A stretch of DNA of 64,000 nucleotides from Rhexocercosporidium sp. MPI-PUGE-AT-0058. Its lineage: Eukaryota > Ascomycota > Leotiomycetes > Helotiales. The first letter of the stretch is position 1. The number at the start of each line of letters is the position of its first letter. The DNA lies in NCBI GenBank assembly GCA_020746875.1, contig JAGTJL010000018.1, positions 62,001 through 126,000 on the forward strand. Direction: 5' to 3'. This document shows positions 46,432-59,511 of this stretch, one piece after another. Under the pieces are notes generated by a model, which made no database searches, had not been told where the DNA came from, and was given only the letters and a program-made list of their open reading frames with translations. The position numbers were made by a program, and so were the translations under genes.

Positions 46432-48065
46432 GACGATATGCTAGGAAAGGTGTAGAATGGTAAATGATTGCCCTTTGAAGGTCACTAGTGAAGAATGGTA
46501 AACGAATGCTCTGTGAAGAAAGGAAACCTTGAAGAGGAAAAATCTGATTTATATATTAAATTTAGACCTCTTGAACCTATGTAAAGGTGTAGAGCCGTGG
46601 TTGAGATTGGAGTAGAGATGCGATACTCGTCGAGTTCTGAATTGAATAATTGAATCCGTACGAATACGGTCAAGTCAGTACGAAGATAGTTACTCCGGTG
46701 TGGAAACTCAGCTCGTATACTATACTCCATATGGTTAGACAGTACTATGCAAAGACGACAACCGTCGGTTTGAAAATGGATCGGCAAAGACCCTCAAAAC
46801 CCGGAATCTGAGTTGACAGGTTGACTCGCGATTTAATGTTGAAGCCCCGACGTTCAATCTGCGATGAGGCTGAGCAAAACAGATCAGATGAAACTGAGAT
46901 TGGACTACCCCGGTTCCCGGACGGGCTGGCGTCTCTAATATTTGAGTAGTGCCGGTAGTGATAAATTCATCATGGAGGCTGAGTTCTGCAAGGATACGAA
47001 TCAGAACTTCGGGTATCGTACTATCGTACACTCGTACTTCGTAGTAAACGTCGTAATGTCATAATCTTTGATTTGACTTTATAATAATATGTTCATCCTT
47101 CCAGCTTCAAAGCCAATGGCCCCTCGACCACCTCATGCTCGAATTTTCAAGAAGATGCGGCGTTGAAGTCCTTGACGCAACTTCGTGCCGAGTACGGAAG
47201 TACAACAGCAAAGACGCTCCTTTTCTCCCCTCCCGATACTAATGATGTTCATGCTAAAGCCAGTAACCGCTCAAATTTTAAAGACCCCCCCGAAACTGAT
47301 CGACAAATTGTCTCCCCATCGTTCTTCTCCTTCCCATATCCCCTCCAGTGCGTCCGTCTTTCCCCGTCGATTCTACTCCTCCTGTATTTTCATCCTCCAA
47401 CCTCCTTCTCATGCCCTCAAAGCCCTCCCCTCTGTTCTTTGCCTTCTCACCCACAACCCAGCCCGGAACTCTCCATTTGTCGCTTCCTTTCTGTGTTACT
47501 AGAGTATCTCCTGCAGGCCGATCTCTGAACCACTTCGCTTTATTAACTTCTGCATCAGTGCATTCCTCGAGAACACATCACCAGCATACACGGAATGAAA
47601 CATGGCTTGGACAACGAACATAGGCGCCGCATCATAAACATACACTGCCGCAGCAAATCACAACCTCAAATACAATTCTAATGCATACTTCCCATGTCTC
47701 GGCGTAGTAGACCTTGCCGCTGAACGACGCTTTCGCTTCCAAAGGATAGGCGGAACAACACAAAGGAAGCCGAAGAACAGTAATTGCGTGGAAAAGCCGC
47801 CCAATAACATTTCCTCCCCCATATCTGCCATTGACGTGTGCGCCATCATGCCTCCGCCGCAGGCTTGCAGGCGAAGACGTTGCCGATAACAAGAAGTCTG
47901 GTCACGCGAATGGAGCAACTGATGGACACTTCGGAGGCGTCGACGGAGATCGCGATGCGGCTGCAGATCATTCAGATTGATGCGACGTAGAGTGAAGGTG
48001 GAAGGATGGTCCTGAGACACTGTTCGGATTTCATGGAAGCTAACAGATCGACCAGACCTCACTGT
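46432..48065. other. Intergenic region between tannase and Zn2Cys6 genes
   Basis: No strong gene. A C/T-rich segment at 47280-47520 gives long chance ORFs in three frames. A minus-strand ORF at 47658-48062 contains a possible membrane helix (LLFFGFLCVVPPILW) and may be a small gene, but nothing else supports it. The tannase promoter lies in 46432-47000. Confidence 0.4.
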
Positions 48066-49797
48066 TCAAACCGACCTACCACTTGCAGTTCCAGGAGTAT
48101 TGTTTTGAAACTCGTGAAGGACAAGATCCTGCAGAGGCCAGGAAATCTGGGATTCCCATTCCTTGCCTAGCATTTGGTGTATATCCTGTAACAAACGCCT
48201 GCTCAGACCCGAAATCAACCATGTATTCTCCATCCTGTTTAGTAGTAGACAGAAATGCGCGAGCACTACAAGTGCCACCGGGTCACGCCTGCTCACTATC
48301 TGGAGATACAGTTCAGGTATTCGGACCACCCACGACAGTCCAAGAGAGTTATTATCGACTACGTTACTGCGGGTGTTGCACATCATGGTGTATGTTACTT
48401 GGAGTGTGTGGAGCGTCCCTTTCAGGGCATTTAGCTCAGTATCGCTGAATGGAGCTTCCGAGTTATAGAATAGCTGTTCCAAAAGGCCAAATTTGACAGA
48501 CTCGGCAGGATTTAATTCGGCAGATTTTTCTGCTTCGTTGTCCCTGATAAAGAACAACTAGTTAACATTTGCCATATTTAATCGCAAAGAGAGCAGACAG
48601 CAGGTGTGCGAGACACGATCAAGATGCACTATGGACTGGAGGAAGTAGGCCTGCTGTCTGAACCTACCACCTAGAATTTATCAGAATTAGTAAATGCCTT
48701 ATTTGATAATTGAGGAAGAGTAAAGGGTGGAAGTCTTAGGAGGGGTTACACATTGAAGTATATCGAAGGTCCATAATACATCTGGACACAGTGGAGAGGG
48801 TTAAAGAGGATGACATACGGTAGAATTGGAGCCATTGGACCCTGTAGGAGTTCGTGATAGTATTGTTTAATCACCTCACCAGCTCCACACAAAAGTTGAA
48901 CCCAATTTACTGCATCATTTTGGGCATCTTGTTCCGGATCTGCAAAGAATAGCCGGATGCTACCATCAGACGATGCCCACCTAAGGACCCCGAGAAGACC
49001 TGAAAAGGCGAGGCAGGCGTGACAGTTTTCTGAGTCCATTTGTGCAAGAGCGACTCTAAAAAGTGATAATGCTGTATCCTGACGTTGTGTCGCGTATGCA
49101 CGCAACATCTCTCTTCTAGTCGGGCTCAGGTTTGATAGGTGGAGAGCGGAGATGGCAAGCAAGCCGTCAAGAAGGAAGCTGTGGGAGAAAGCAAGCTGCG
49201 GAACAGCGTGTTGCCACACCCGTTGTCTCTCCGGCTGAGAAGTGAAAGAGAGAGAAGTGGAAGTGGAATACAAGTGTATTAACTCCAAGTCCAAAAGGCT
49301 GCATTGCCCAAAGGAGGGGTAAGGGGACGTCGCTAGAGGATTGCTTTGTCAGCATATCAACAGGTCAGAATAGAGTGAATAGATCTCTTAAGGGTAGTCT
49401 GATTCGTTGAGTACGACTGAGCGATCAAGAGGGTCTTGCTCAGAGGACATCCTTACCAGGAAGCGTGGATATTGAAGCAGGGGGGCTTGGAACTTGCAGC
49501 CTGGGCGAAGAAGTAAAGTGCAGCCGTGGGAGAGTCCCTTCTGGCATACCATAGGATGGTGGCGATGTGGTGTGAGATGGTGGTGTAAGATGCTTTTCGG
49601 GCGAGTTGTTAACAAAGTGGCAGTTATCGCCGCGAATTGTACATCTGCCACATGATGGTCGGACCTCGTCACACTGGATGCATTTAGCGACTTTGATTAG
49701 ACTTTGTGAATAAAAGTGAATGACTAACTTTCAACCTTCTCGCCTTGCAAAGTACACAGCCGCGGCGAGATTTCGAATGAGGGCGTCGACAAGGCAT
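48066..49797 (-). CDS. Zn2Cys6 fungal transcription factor
   Basis: Exons 49729-49797, 49457-49673, 48750-49332 and 48066-48543; 448 residues. The N-terminal Zn2Cys6 binuclear cluster is formed across the first intron: GCVLCKARRLK joined to CDEVRPSCGRCTIRGDNC, spacing C-x2-C-x6-C-x6-C-x2-C-x6-C. The second exon has a Ser/Pro-rich linker. The body (ELIHLYSTST..., LLDGLLAISALHLS, and near the C-terminus VALVVLAHFCLLLNRMENTWLISG) follows the fungal-specific middle homology region seen in sterol-uptake-control/UPC2-like C6 factors. The 206-nt third intron is longer than usual; an alternative reading would include a small internal exon, but that frame has a TAG. It lies in the same orientation upstream of the tannase gene. 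The target is unknown. Confidence 0.8.
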
Positions 49798-52591
49798 GTT
49801 CGCTGTCCACAAGGAAACTAACTACCTTGGGCCTAGCAAAGATTGATCACACGGTCCGACGAGAGGTTTGTAGCCTGTAGATCTCCTTGGTGGTACGGGT
49901 AATCGAATTCAGGATGGGCGAGCAAGTCGTTGTGGTTGAATTGAATGCAGATGCAGGTACGAACGGGTACGATGGAGTCGGTGATGCCGGGACTTGACAG
50001 AGCAAGGACAGCCAGCATACTTGTACGAGATACGATACGAGGCAATCAAGCATCGCATGACAAATCGCATCCGACTACAGCCTTGGCGCTACCACTTATA
50101 CCCTATTTGGGGATGGTATACGGTTTTCAGCTGCGTATTCGCTTAATCTCTTTTGAACCCTGAGCCTTCTAGCGACAGTGCCGGGGGTAGCGTCACTCCA
50201 TGCTTAAGAGTCAAGAGCGACAACTTCTGAGTGCATCACCACACTAGTGAATGAATGAATGAAGCGAATCATCAAGATGTTCTCTCCTAGCCCCTATTCG
50301 TCATTAGCATTAGCAGCAATAGATTCTTCTCAGGGATTCGTCTGGCTACCGAGGTGCCAGGGCTAAAGTATGTCACCGCCTTGGGCAGAACGAGGAACTC
50401 TCGATGGTTTGGTTGGTTGCAGCCCATGTTCTGCCCAAAGGCGGTGTGACATACTTTAGCCCTGGCACCTCCATATGTCGCTCTCATCGACTAAGACAAT
50501 TTCGATACATGTTTGTCCTATTTGCATAAGCCCGAAACCGATGATGCCTCCACCAGCCCACTAGCCCAGCCTCTCCGCGTCCGACGCTTCCCAACGATGG
50601 CCAGCCAAACAGCCGTGTGACTGTCGCATATTTCGAGATGGAACGATCTCAAATTCGAGCGTGGAGAACAAACTCCATCCAAGTCCTTCAAATTCGACAT
50701 CCTTCGCTTTAAAGCTATGATAATTGGTACTGATTCTACATATCCATATGAATACATGCTGATTTGTGGCGTCTCAGCTCAGGATTTCCAGCCACGAGCT
50801 ACTTCGTACTGCTCCATTGCGAGAACCATCCCCTTTCAAATTTTCGGAAGTAACACTGGCAATTATTAGCAGTAGGAATAACCAGTGTGAGAGCAGCCAT
50901 GCCGATTGCTTTCTTGTCCATGAGGAACATGCTGACTTTATACGCTCACGGAGGACCGTTCTCAGTGAGGCATATTTCCCTCCTCGAGATTGAGTACATC
51001 CCAAGACTTGACAATGAAAGCTGCAGGCGAAAGAAAAGGATTATTGAGTTGTTAAATGCCTAAAAGCTTGCCGGCTGCAGCTGGAGCTAGGTTTCGGGTT
51101 CTGTCGTCGAACTCAGGACTCAGACTTCCGTTTTCGTCCGTTGTACATTTCCTGCCGATCTCTCATTGCAGATTTACTATTCTCCGTAGAGTTGCTGTAC
51201 TCATTTGTTTTGCTAGTAAATGTAAGCGGGCTGTCGTTAAAGAGATCTGCTATTCCCAGAGTCCAAACGCGTTCAGTCTTCCGATGTGTTCGACTGTCTT
51301 TTTTTAGGACGTCGACACAACTCCTCGGATCCAACTGGTGGGTACACCGGTGGGTACACCGGTGGACCTTAACTCGGAAGGTATAATAGCTACTAAGAAT
51401 GTTGTGGCTTGTTGACAACTGGGTTTCTGCAAGTCCAATTAACTGGCACTGCAGAATGGCATCGTGCATCAGGCTTGTGGAAACAATTTTATTAAGAGTC
51501 TAGGACCCTGTCGAGTGTGGCAGTTTGAGGCATGTTTAAGCTTAAGGCAAGTTCAAATAAGCTTCTGTTCAAGCTCAATGTGAGGGGGCTAGTTTTTGTG
51601 AGCGACCCGGAGCGTGAGGCTAGTTACTTCAAATAATGTGGCGACCGAGGTCTTTCCAAGACAAGTCATCGACCGGCCGAAGCCAAGAAGAGCAGTCTCG
51701 GTCCTTCGTTAAAAGACCCTCTACAAAGTAGCAATACCCTAGCTTTACTTTTTAAATGGTATTTCCGGCTATCGCGAGCTCATACCGCTAAAATCTATAC
51801 CAGAACATGAGCCTCTCTATGGCCCCTCGTTTTGCTGACTGAGTGATCAGCAGAGGCATTTAGTGCCAGTGATTAATAACACTGACTTCAAAGATCTGCA
51901 TCTCAAGACATAAAGCTATTCAAAGGCGTGTTATGTCGGCAGATATATCGTGCTCGAATCTGTGGTTTAAAGGTCCAAAGGGCTAGAAAACCTGCTTCAG
52001 ATAGTATGTATTGTAGTATATGCCACCTCTCGGAAGATACCAAGGGTTCTAAGATCCTAAGAAGCTCAATTCAAGGACTAAATCGACATGTCGGGTGTTG
52101 TTAAGGAAATATAAATAGAGTGTCAAATCCCGAATCGAATCAACCATCAATCAGAGCATGATAGAAAGTAAATCCGAAACCTAAACCTACAACATATTAT
52201 AAGTCGTTCGTATCTATATACTGCAACGAAGCACTAATACAATCTCAGCGTCCCAATTCAAAAACACCGTCAACTTATCAGTCAATTCTTTGATATCAGA
52301 TTACACGACCTTTCATTTTCTTTTCTACGCACCGCTTTCGCTGCTTTATTAAGTGTCACACGAATTTGAAGAAGGATTCACGATCAATATATGAGACTTC
52401 ATTTGGTCACAAAGAGTATTTCTAGCTTCGCCAAACTTTCTTGGCAGACAATCTTTTATATCTACCATCGACATTGAGCGTTTTATTTGGCTACAAGCAA
52501 GCGAAAAGAGGAGGCAACCTCCCCACCTCTTGCCTCTTTCTCCCTCCAATGTTTCCCAGAAATGCAAATATCAATTCAGTTTCCCAAATTC
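49798..52591. other. Long gene-poor stretch
   Basis: 2.8 kb with no supported gene. It holds a foldback element (50351-50471) and a duplicated GTGGGTACACCG at 51340-51365. The part before 52592 is the 3' side of the RTA1-family gene. Confidence 0.5.
50351..50471. repeat. 121-bp foldback element with 41-44 bp arms
   Basis: GAGGTGCCAGGGCTAAAGTA and the following ~22 bases, to GGGCAGAAC, are repeated in inverted orientation ending at 50471. The arms differ only by three extra bases in the right arm. The loop is about 36 bp. The transcript would form a long hairpin. It could be a foldback MITE; no clear target duplication was found. Confidence 0.85.
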
Positions 52592-53532
52592 TTAATGCTT
52601 ACGAACCAGGCTCTGTCTTGAAACCTGCGTCTCCAATGGCACATGTTCGACATCCCCATTTTTCGGGACACCCGCCAGGCAAACTGGGTACCACCAGAAG
52701 AACAGCCCGCAGACTGCCAACATTGGGATCGTATCAAAAGCGTATAAGGTCCACTCGTGCGTGAGCGGATACCCATCGTTACCCATCGCATACTCCACAA
52801 TACGGAACAGCGAACGCAGGATGATGAGTCCGCTAGTGCAATACAGCATGTGCATGACCTTGACCCAGTCCTGGTCCGCAACCCATGAGCGCTCTGTTGG
52901 GGCGGCCTTGAGGCGTCGGTGGAATACCATAGCGGTATACGTGAAGAGACAGAAACTGATGAGTTGAACGGCCAGGCCGAGTAATACTAGTGCTTGGCCC
53001 AGCTTTGGGAAAATCGGGTTCTTGTCACCCAAAACTGCGAATGGTGTCGAGTTTCCTTGGATGAGGAAAGAAACGATGTCACCTCCTACGAAGATCTTGG
53101 TGAGGCGTGAAGGCCGGATGATAGAAAGATGCGACGCGCTCAGGTAGCGGATGAGGCGACCGAGACACATGTAAATAGTTGCGGCGAATAGAACTGGAGG
53201 CAGAAGAATTAATGCCGACTGGATCATATATGGTACCAGCTCATTCGTTTTGTTTGCAGCGGCGGCACGGGCAGCGTAACCGACAAGTTCCACTTTGAGG
53301 AGTAGTCAGTATGCTGTTCATTCTGTCCTCGCCAGATGAAGAGAGAGAGGAGATGCTTACTGAAACATCCGATGGCAAAACAAGAACAGAACCAGGTGCG
53401 AGTCTTCCACATCTTCCAGCTTAGAGCGGCTCCAATCCCAATCCAAGCCACGGATGCAACGACCGACAGGGCGACATTGGGTACGTAATGCCAGATATAG
53501 TAGCCGCTCGACAAGGGCAAGAGTTCTGGCAT
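52592..53532 (-). CDS. RTA1-family seven-helix membrane protein
   Basis: Exons 53361-53532 and 52592-53292 (68-nt intron), 290 residues. The start MPELLPLSSGYY at 53532 has a good context (CAAAATGCC), although the frame is open further upstream. Seven hydrophobic segments alternate with polar loops. Family landmarks include GYAARAAAA after helix 2, YMIQSALILLPPVLFAATIYMCLGRLI, FVGGDIVSFLIQ, the FRIVEYAMGNDGYPLTHEW segment and a short polar C-terminal tail. RTA1/RTM1/RSB1 proteins are fungal plasma-membrane or ER proteins linked to resistance to 7-aminocholesterol or toxins and to sphingoid base export. Their transport activity is debated. It is transcribed away from the GT28 gene on its right. 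Confidence 0.9.
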
Positions 53533-54639
53533 TTTGATGACGAGGTATGGGATGGAGGTTACAGCTGATAATGAAAAGATGAACAAGGAAAGCAGGATCG
53601 AAAGGATGCGTGCGGATCTTGGGGTTGGAATTTGGCGTCTCAAGGCACCGCTCGGTAAAGTGGTACGAACGGATGCAATGGAACTGCAGAAGAGAACGTT
53701 TGGAATGATGTCGATGTTCGAATGGATACAAAGCAAAGATTGACGTGGGGAGTTCAAGATATATAATTACTTACGGTCAATCTCATTTGGGCCTGTTCTT
53801 CACTACCACTACAATATTGGGATCGTCTCTGCTGCGCATTTTTTTTGTCCTGTACCAAGAATACGTATGGAACCGAGATACGGGTGACGGTGCATCTCGT
53901 CTTCTAAAACAGCGCTTGTTGCCAGTGTTTAAACAGCATACAGAGTGGTATCAAACGTCCCAACTTACAGGCGCTGAAATTTTCAAATCGTACAGCCGTA
54001 AGGCATCGTAAAGCCGCATACGCATCGTAAAGCCAAGGTTGAATGCGAATATACGACAAGCGAGCACGAATAAGGTTTATGCTTGGCGGCGCCCTCTTCA
54101 TGGGTCTGTAACTAACCGTGAAGTAGTGTACCCGCAAGTTTAGCCGTCGCGACGGCGCAACCTGTCGCTGTCAGGAAATTCACCCTGCTTACAGCTAGTG
54201 GTGAGAGAAATGTGTAGCATACTAATGGCTGCGAGTCAGTCGTGTCGGAAATTCCAAAATTAACTTTTAATCTCGTCTCCGGCCCCTACTTTGCTCCTGT
54301 CATGTCACACACACCATGGCTGTCGATATATCAGAGAGACTTAGATGGTCCTGGAGGACAAAGTATCCGGCACTGCGAGCACCCGCATAAGACATTATTG
54401 TTTTGTGGACTGGGGGGGTTTTGGGCGCGTTTAGAGTTTCGTTCCTACCGTACGAAGTCCGGTATTTTTAGGCCATACTCTTGCATCTGTCCGCACATAT
54501 TTCCTTCTATTGCTCCGCCTCAATCGCTGCTGAAATGTCACTGCTGATTTTCGATACTTCTATTGTCTTTCTGCTTAGATCGTTCTTTTCTCCACTCTCG
54601 CTCTCCTTTCTCTATTATCCAATAACTACCTTGATTGCT
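53533..54639. promoter_or_regulatory. Divergent intergenic region, RTA1 / glycosyltransferase
   Basis: 1.1 kb shared upstream region of two divergently transcribed genes. A C/T-rich leader (CTTTCTGCTTAG ... CTCTCGCTCTCC) precedes the glycosyltransferase start. No specific binding site was recognised. Confidence 0.45.
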
Positions 54640-57306
54640 ATGATGGACGATCCGCCGCCGCAGTATCAAGAAACAGAGATACAGCCCCACGACGGAAAAC
54701 TTCTTAACGAGAGTATCTCGTTCAACGGTCAGTCGTTTTATGATGATACAACTAATTGTACCACCACTTACGTCTGTTGCGACAAACAGAAGATGGTCGT
54801 GTTACCTTAGATCTCGACTCGAAATTAGCACGGAGAATTTCGAAAATCGCCTTTGCTCCCCCGCCGCCGAGTTTCGATCCTGCGCCGCCACGTGTGCAGC
54901 AAGGTCGGCGATGGATAATCAAGCTGAATATCGTCATACAGATCGTGGGAAGTAGAGGCGACGTCCAGCCTTTCATTGCCCTTGGGAACGAGCTGCAAAA
55001 GCATGGTCATCGCGTGCGCATTGCCACACACAATCAGTTCGAGAACTTTGTGAGAGAATCCGGGATTGAGTTCTATCCTATCGGCGGGAATCCGAATGAA
55101 CTGATGGCGTATATGGTCAAAAACCCGGGCTTGATCCCTAGCATGAAAACCTTGCGAGAGGGAGAGATCCAACGAAAGCGTAAAATGGTCGCTGAAATGC
55201 TAGCTGGTTGCTGGGAATCCTGCTTGTTTCCGGACGAATTGAGTGGCGAACCGTTCGTGGCTGATGTTATCATGGCAAATCCGCCGAGCTTTGCACATAT
55301 TCATTGCGCACAGGCGCTTGGCGTTCCATTGCATCTATGCTTCACTATGCCCTGGACTGCAACAAAAGCATTCCCACATCCGCTGGCTAATATCAAGACT
55401 TCGAAAATTGATGTTGAGACTGGAAACTACATGTCATACCTACTTGTGGAGTGTATGACATGGCAAGGGTGAGTGTCACGGAGGGTCGGAGAAGAATATG
55501 GCTGAACCAGAAATTTTAGACTAGGAGACCTCGTGAACGACTTCAGAAAAGCCATTGATCTTCCGCCAATCCCATTTTCAGAGGGACCTACCCTAGCGAC
55601 ATCTCTCAATGTACCTTTTACATATTGCTGGTCACCAGCACTGATACCGAAACCAACGGAATGGCCACCTTACATCGATGTCTGTGGGTTCTTCTTTCGC
55701 GACACTCCAGACTACACACCTCCAAAGCCTTTGGAAGAGTTTCTCCAGTCTCTAGGTCCTCCCATAGTTTACATTGGCTTCGGAAGCATTGTCATTGATA
55801 ACCCCGAAGGCTTGACAAATATGATAATTGAGGCAGTTCGTAGCAGAGGTGTACGAGCGATCATTTCGAAAGGTTGGAGTAAGCTGGGCTCAGCTGCTGG
55901 AGATAGTCATGATGATATTCTGTTTTTGGATGATTGTCCGCATGAATGGCTCTTTCAAAAGGTAGCGGCTGTTATACATCACGGGGGTGCGGGCACAACG
56001 TCATGCGGACTGAAGAATGCCAGACCCACAATGATAATCCCATTCTTCGGCGAGTAAGTGATAGCCCATGCTCGAACCCCTCTGTTCTAACTTATGTAGC
56101 CAACAATTCTGGGGGAATATGGTCCATACAGCTGGAGCTGGCCCAGCCCCGGTGCCTCACAAGCTTCTCGATACCCAGAAACTTGCACAGGGATTGTCAT
56201 ACTGCCTGACAGAAGAGGCCGCGGTTGCAGCGAAGAAAATCGCACTGCAAATGAGCACAGAAGATGGGGTCAAAACTGCAGTGCGGTCTTTCCATGCTAA
56301 TCTGCCAGTTGAAAGTATGCAGTGTGATTTGTTGCCAGATCAGCCGGCAGCTTGGCGCTATAAACATGGCTCTGCAAATGTCCAGCTTTCAAAGCTGGCA
56401 ACGGAGATTTTGCTCAAGAACGAGAAAATTGAGCAGAAGAATTTGAAACTGTAAGATCCCGACTCTGTGCAAGTTCATTCTTGCTAATCAATCGAAAGGC
56501 TTCAGACTAAGCCTTTCGACATTGAAAACAAGCGATGGGAGCCTCTGAGTGCATTACTATCGGCCTATTTTAGTGCTGGATATGAAATAGCAGAGTCATC
56601 TGTGGGTATTGTCACCAAGCCGTACCAGGAGTATCGGAAAGCCCAAGAACTACGAGATGTGGGAGATGGCAACGACTCAATTGGTTTATCATCTCGATCA
56701 CAGAAGCCAGGCAGTTCCGCAAGTAGTATCTTATCTGGGAAGAACAATACGTCAACTAACGAGAACCGCGGAACCGCAAATGCAATGGCGCGCGCTTCTG
56801 CAAATAGTGCAAAGGATTTGGCTAGCGCAATTGGTCGGGGCGCTCTGGTCGATATCCCACTTGCAATAACAGAGGGAACGCGTGCTACGCCGGGATTGTA
56901 TGGTGACCAGGTCAGCGACTATGGACAGGTCAAAGGATGGAAAAGCGGTATGGCGAAAGGTGGCAAGGCATTTGGACTGGGATTGGTAGAAGGATTGGCC
57001 GAACTAGTCGTGCAGCCATACAAGGGAGGGAGAAAGGAGGGAGCGTTAGGTGTGGTAAAGGGGGTAGGCAAGGGTACAGTAGGCTTGGTATCTAAAGTCG
57101 TAGGGGGTGCTATGGGTGTTTACGCATACCCTGCCCAAGGGATTGCGAAAAGTATATCGAAGTCGAGGCACACAACAATGGAGGAGAGCCTAAAGATAGC
57201 CAAGAAAGATGAAGGGGGTTTCTTGGTTTGGAAAGGGAAAGCGATGGATATCGACATCACAGCGCTGCTCATTGCATTTGATGTTCTGACCAGAAGTCGG
57301 CGCTAG
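54640..57306 (+). CDS. Sterol-glucosyltransferase-like GT28/GT1 protein
   Basis: Exons 54640-54727, 54790-55468, 55520-56053, 56100-56450 and 56499-57306; 819 residues. It should transfer glucose from UDP-glucose to a sterol or similar lipid. The N-terminal GT28 domain starts at KLNIVIQIVGSRGDVQPF (about 74-92) with GHRVRIATH. The C-terminal UDP-binding domain has VYIGFGSIVI and the HHGGAGTTSCGL motif (about 409-420), followed by PFFGDQQFWG, whose D-Q contacts the donor sugar in the family. After residue ~560 comes a Gly/Lys-rich tail with repeated GL..G..E and VGKG.VG..SKVVGG segments, common in fungal GT28 proteins and weakly like the membrane-associating C-termini of Vps13/Atg2-type proteins. 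There is no PH or GRAM domain, unlike Atg26, and no signal peptide. It is probably cytosolic or membrane-peripheral. Confidence 0.9.
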
Positions 57307-59511
57307 TCACCACGCATAGTATCAATATAAGATCCAAAGCTGTTTTTTTGATCCGTGGGGCGAGATCGGGTCACTATTCCAGTGACTTAGAAGCTAGAAC
57401 AAAACAAAGCAAGATTCCAAATAAGCCATGGAGAACATCTGTCAAAATGCGGCTTCAAGCTAAAGCCAAGAGAGTCAAGGCGAACAGGTTGACTTTACCC
57501 CTAACAATATTTGATCCCGACTTGTCTACTAGTCGGGCTTTTTTGGTGAGGCTCGCTTATAGTAAATAATGAATAATAAAAGTTAAAATATAAGTAACGA
57601 TTAAGTTACTTAAGTTTAATTTAAAGTAAGTATAGTTACTTTAATTTAATATAATTAATTCCCACCCTGCTAGAAACTCACAATAGCGCAATTTGCCAGC
57701 GGAAGATGTAGGAACTAGGCCAGCACATACCCAAAGATCTCTACCAAGAGAGCAATGGCGATGTTCTGTTCCTAGCTTGATAAGGACTCACCAGGATTTC
57801 AGGATGGATAAATGACTCCCTCGATGGCGTCGATTACTTAGACGGATGTGCAAAAGCCCCTGGTTCTGCACTTCTATTTTGGGAGGGACCGTTTCTGGTA
57901 CCCAAGGTCCACTCCTATTCTGCCGCGTTCTACGAAACGCTCTCATTATACCTTGCTACGTTCGAAAAGGCATTAATCTTTTAAGCTTTCGCCACAATAT
58001 GATTGACTCGTTTTTTCCTTCAGCTTTCTGTATATAGGTTTGCTATCGATTCCAGACCTGTCCTCGGAGAGCCCATCTCTTAAGGCTGCTTCTATTTGCT
58101 CGTCTGGATTTAGTCCTCTTCAGTTTCCTTTCACCCGCTCGGCGCTCATGGCGAACAGGCGCGGATCTGGATATTTGGAGTAGAAGTGAGAGGAGACGGT
58201 CTTGCTTAAGGAATGGGAGGGATTAGATAAATGGTTGAGAAGTGGATATGAAGCAGGGAGAGATTAAGGGAGGCAGATGGGAAGGAGGGCAAGTAAGAGA
58301 ATGATTAATAACATATGCGAGAAGATGTGGGAGAGGATTGGGATGAGAACAAGAGACAAGAACAGATGGTGAGTAAGAGGGAGACGGCCATTTATAGAAT
58401 GCGAAATCCTGGGCAAACCACAGAGAACAACGTCAAAACACGCTCAAGGCAGACGCAAGAGAATTTCCCTGCATGGAAGACAGGCGCAAGGGATCATTGT
58501 CTGAGATGGCTGACACATGCTGTGAAAGTTGTAGTGGGAATAGATTTGGGTTCCCTGGCTGGGAAAGGGGACCGTTTCCAACCCCTCGCTAAAAGTTGCA
58601 ATATCTCCTGAGATGAAGGAGCAGACCCGAGCAGACATGAGCCGAAACTGAGCCGGACCTTATCTCAGTGCCTCAGGCGCTTCTCTCGCTCATGAGTGCA
58701 CGGTCTATTTCCATTGGCCCATTTACTTTCACTTACTAATTAGCGCCAGGCTACTGCTCGATTAGGCAAGTGGTCAGTGCGTCCAGAATGGTTGAGCTGC
58801 AAAGCGTCTAAGGGAAAATGGTAAGTGTTTGTATGGCTCGCGCGGTCAATTCGACTTTAGATTTTTAATTACTTTACAATATCTTAATATTTACTATTTT
58901 AAATACCTTTAAGTATACTATAGGACCTCGGTATTGTATTTATCTATTGAATGATTATAGTCTTTTAATTTATTAATTATTTTTTTAAATCAAAGTATAC
59001 TTGCTAAGGCGAGTCAGTTTTTGTCTCTCGCGCGGGCACGAGAAAATTCGATTTGCTTCTTATCGATTATTTAATAACCACGTATTTTATTAGCAAGTGC
59101 TATACTTTCTCGAGATGTAATATATTAAGAGAACTTCTATTAGTTTTTTTTTTACCGATTAAAGGTGGTTTCGTTGAGTCGCAATCTTAAACGAGATATT
59201 TTTAAAATTTTCGATTATATTTAATTAAAATATTTTTAATTATTTAATAAGGGTACAGCTAAATCGACATGCTGAAATGGCTAAATCGATATGGTCCCAC
59301 CTCGCTTGACTTAAGCGAGATTTTAAAGTGACCTGCCCGTACATCTATTAGCATCGCTTGCCCATACTAATTAGTATTAAACGTTATGTAGCTTAATGTA
59401 AGGGCATGTCTTTATGAAATCGGGAAAATGAGGCTTTGCTGAATTTACATTAATTACATTCGGACGACTTGTCCTCCACCTTATTCTACTACTACCACCA
59501 CTACCACCGGT
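57307..59511. other. Gene-poor transition to an AT-rich block
   Basis: No supported gene. An ORF at 58315-58611 has no family features. From about 58850 the DNA becomes AT-rich. Near 59266-59305 the word GCTAAATCGA[CT]ATG occurs twice, possibly part of a terminal region of the MULE element that follows. Confidence 0.5.

Noticed and set aside
47163..47623. Three overlapping plus-strand ORFs of 91-121 codons
   Set aside because: They come from one C/T-rich tract read in three frames, with no domain signal.
48544..48749. Extra coding exon inside the long Zn2Cys6 intron
   Set aside because: Its frame joins the next exon only through a TAG, whereas removing the whole 206 nt keeps the phase.
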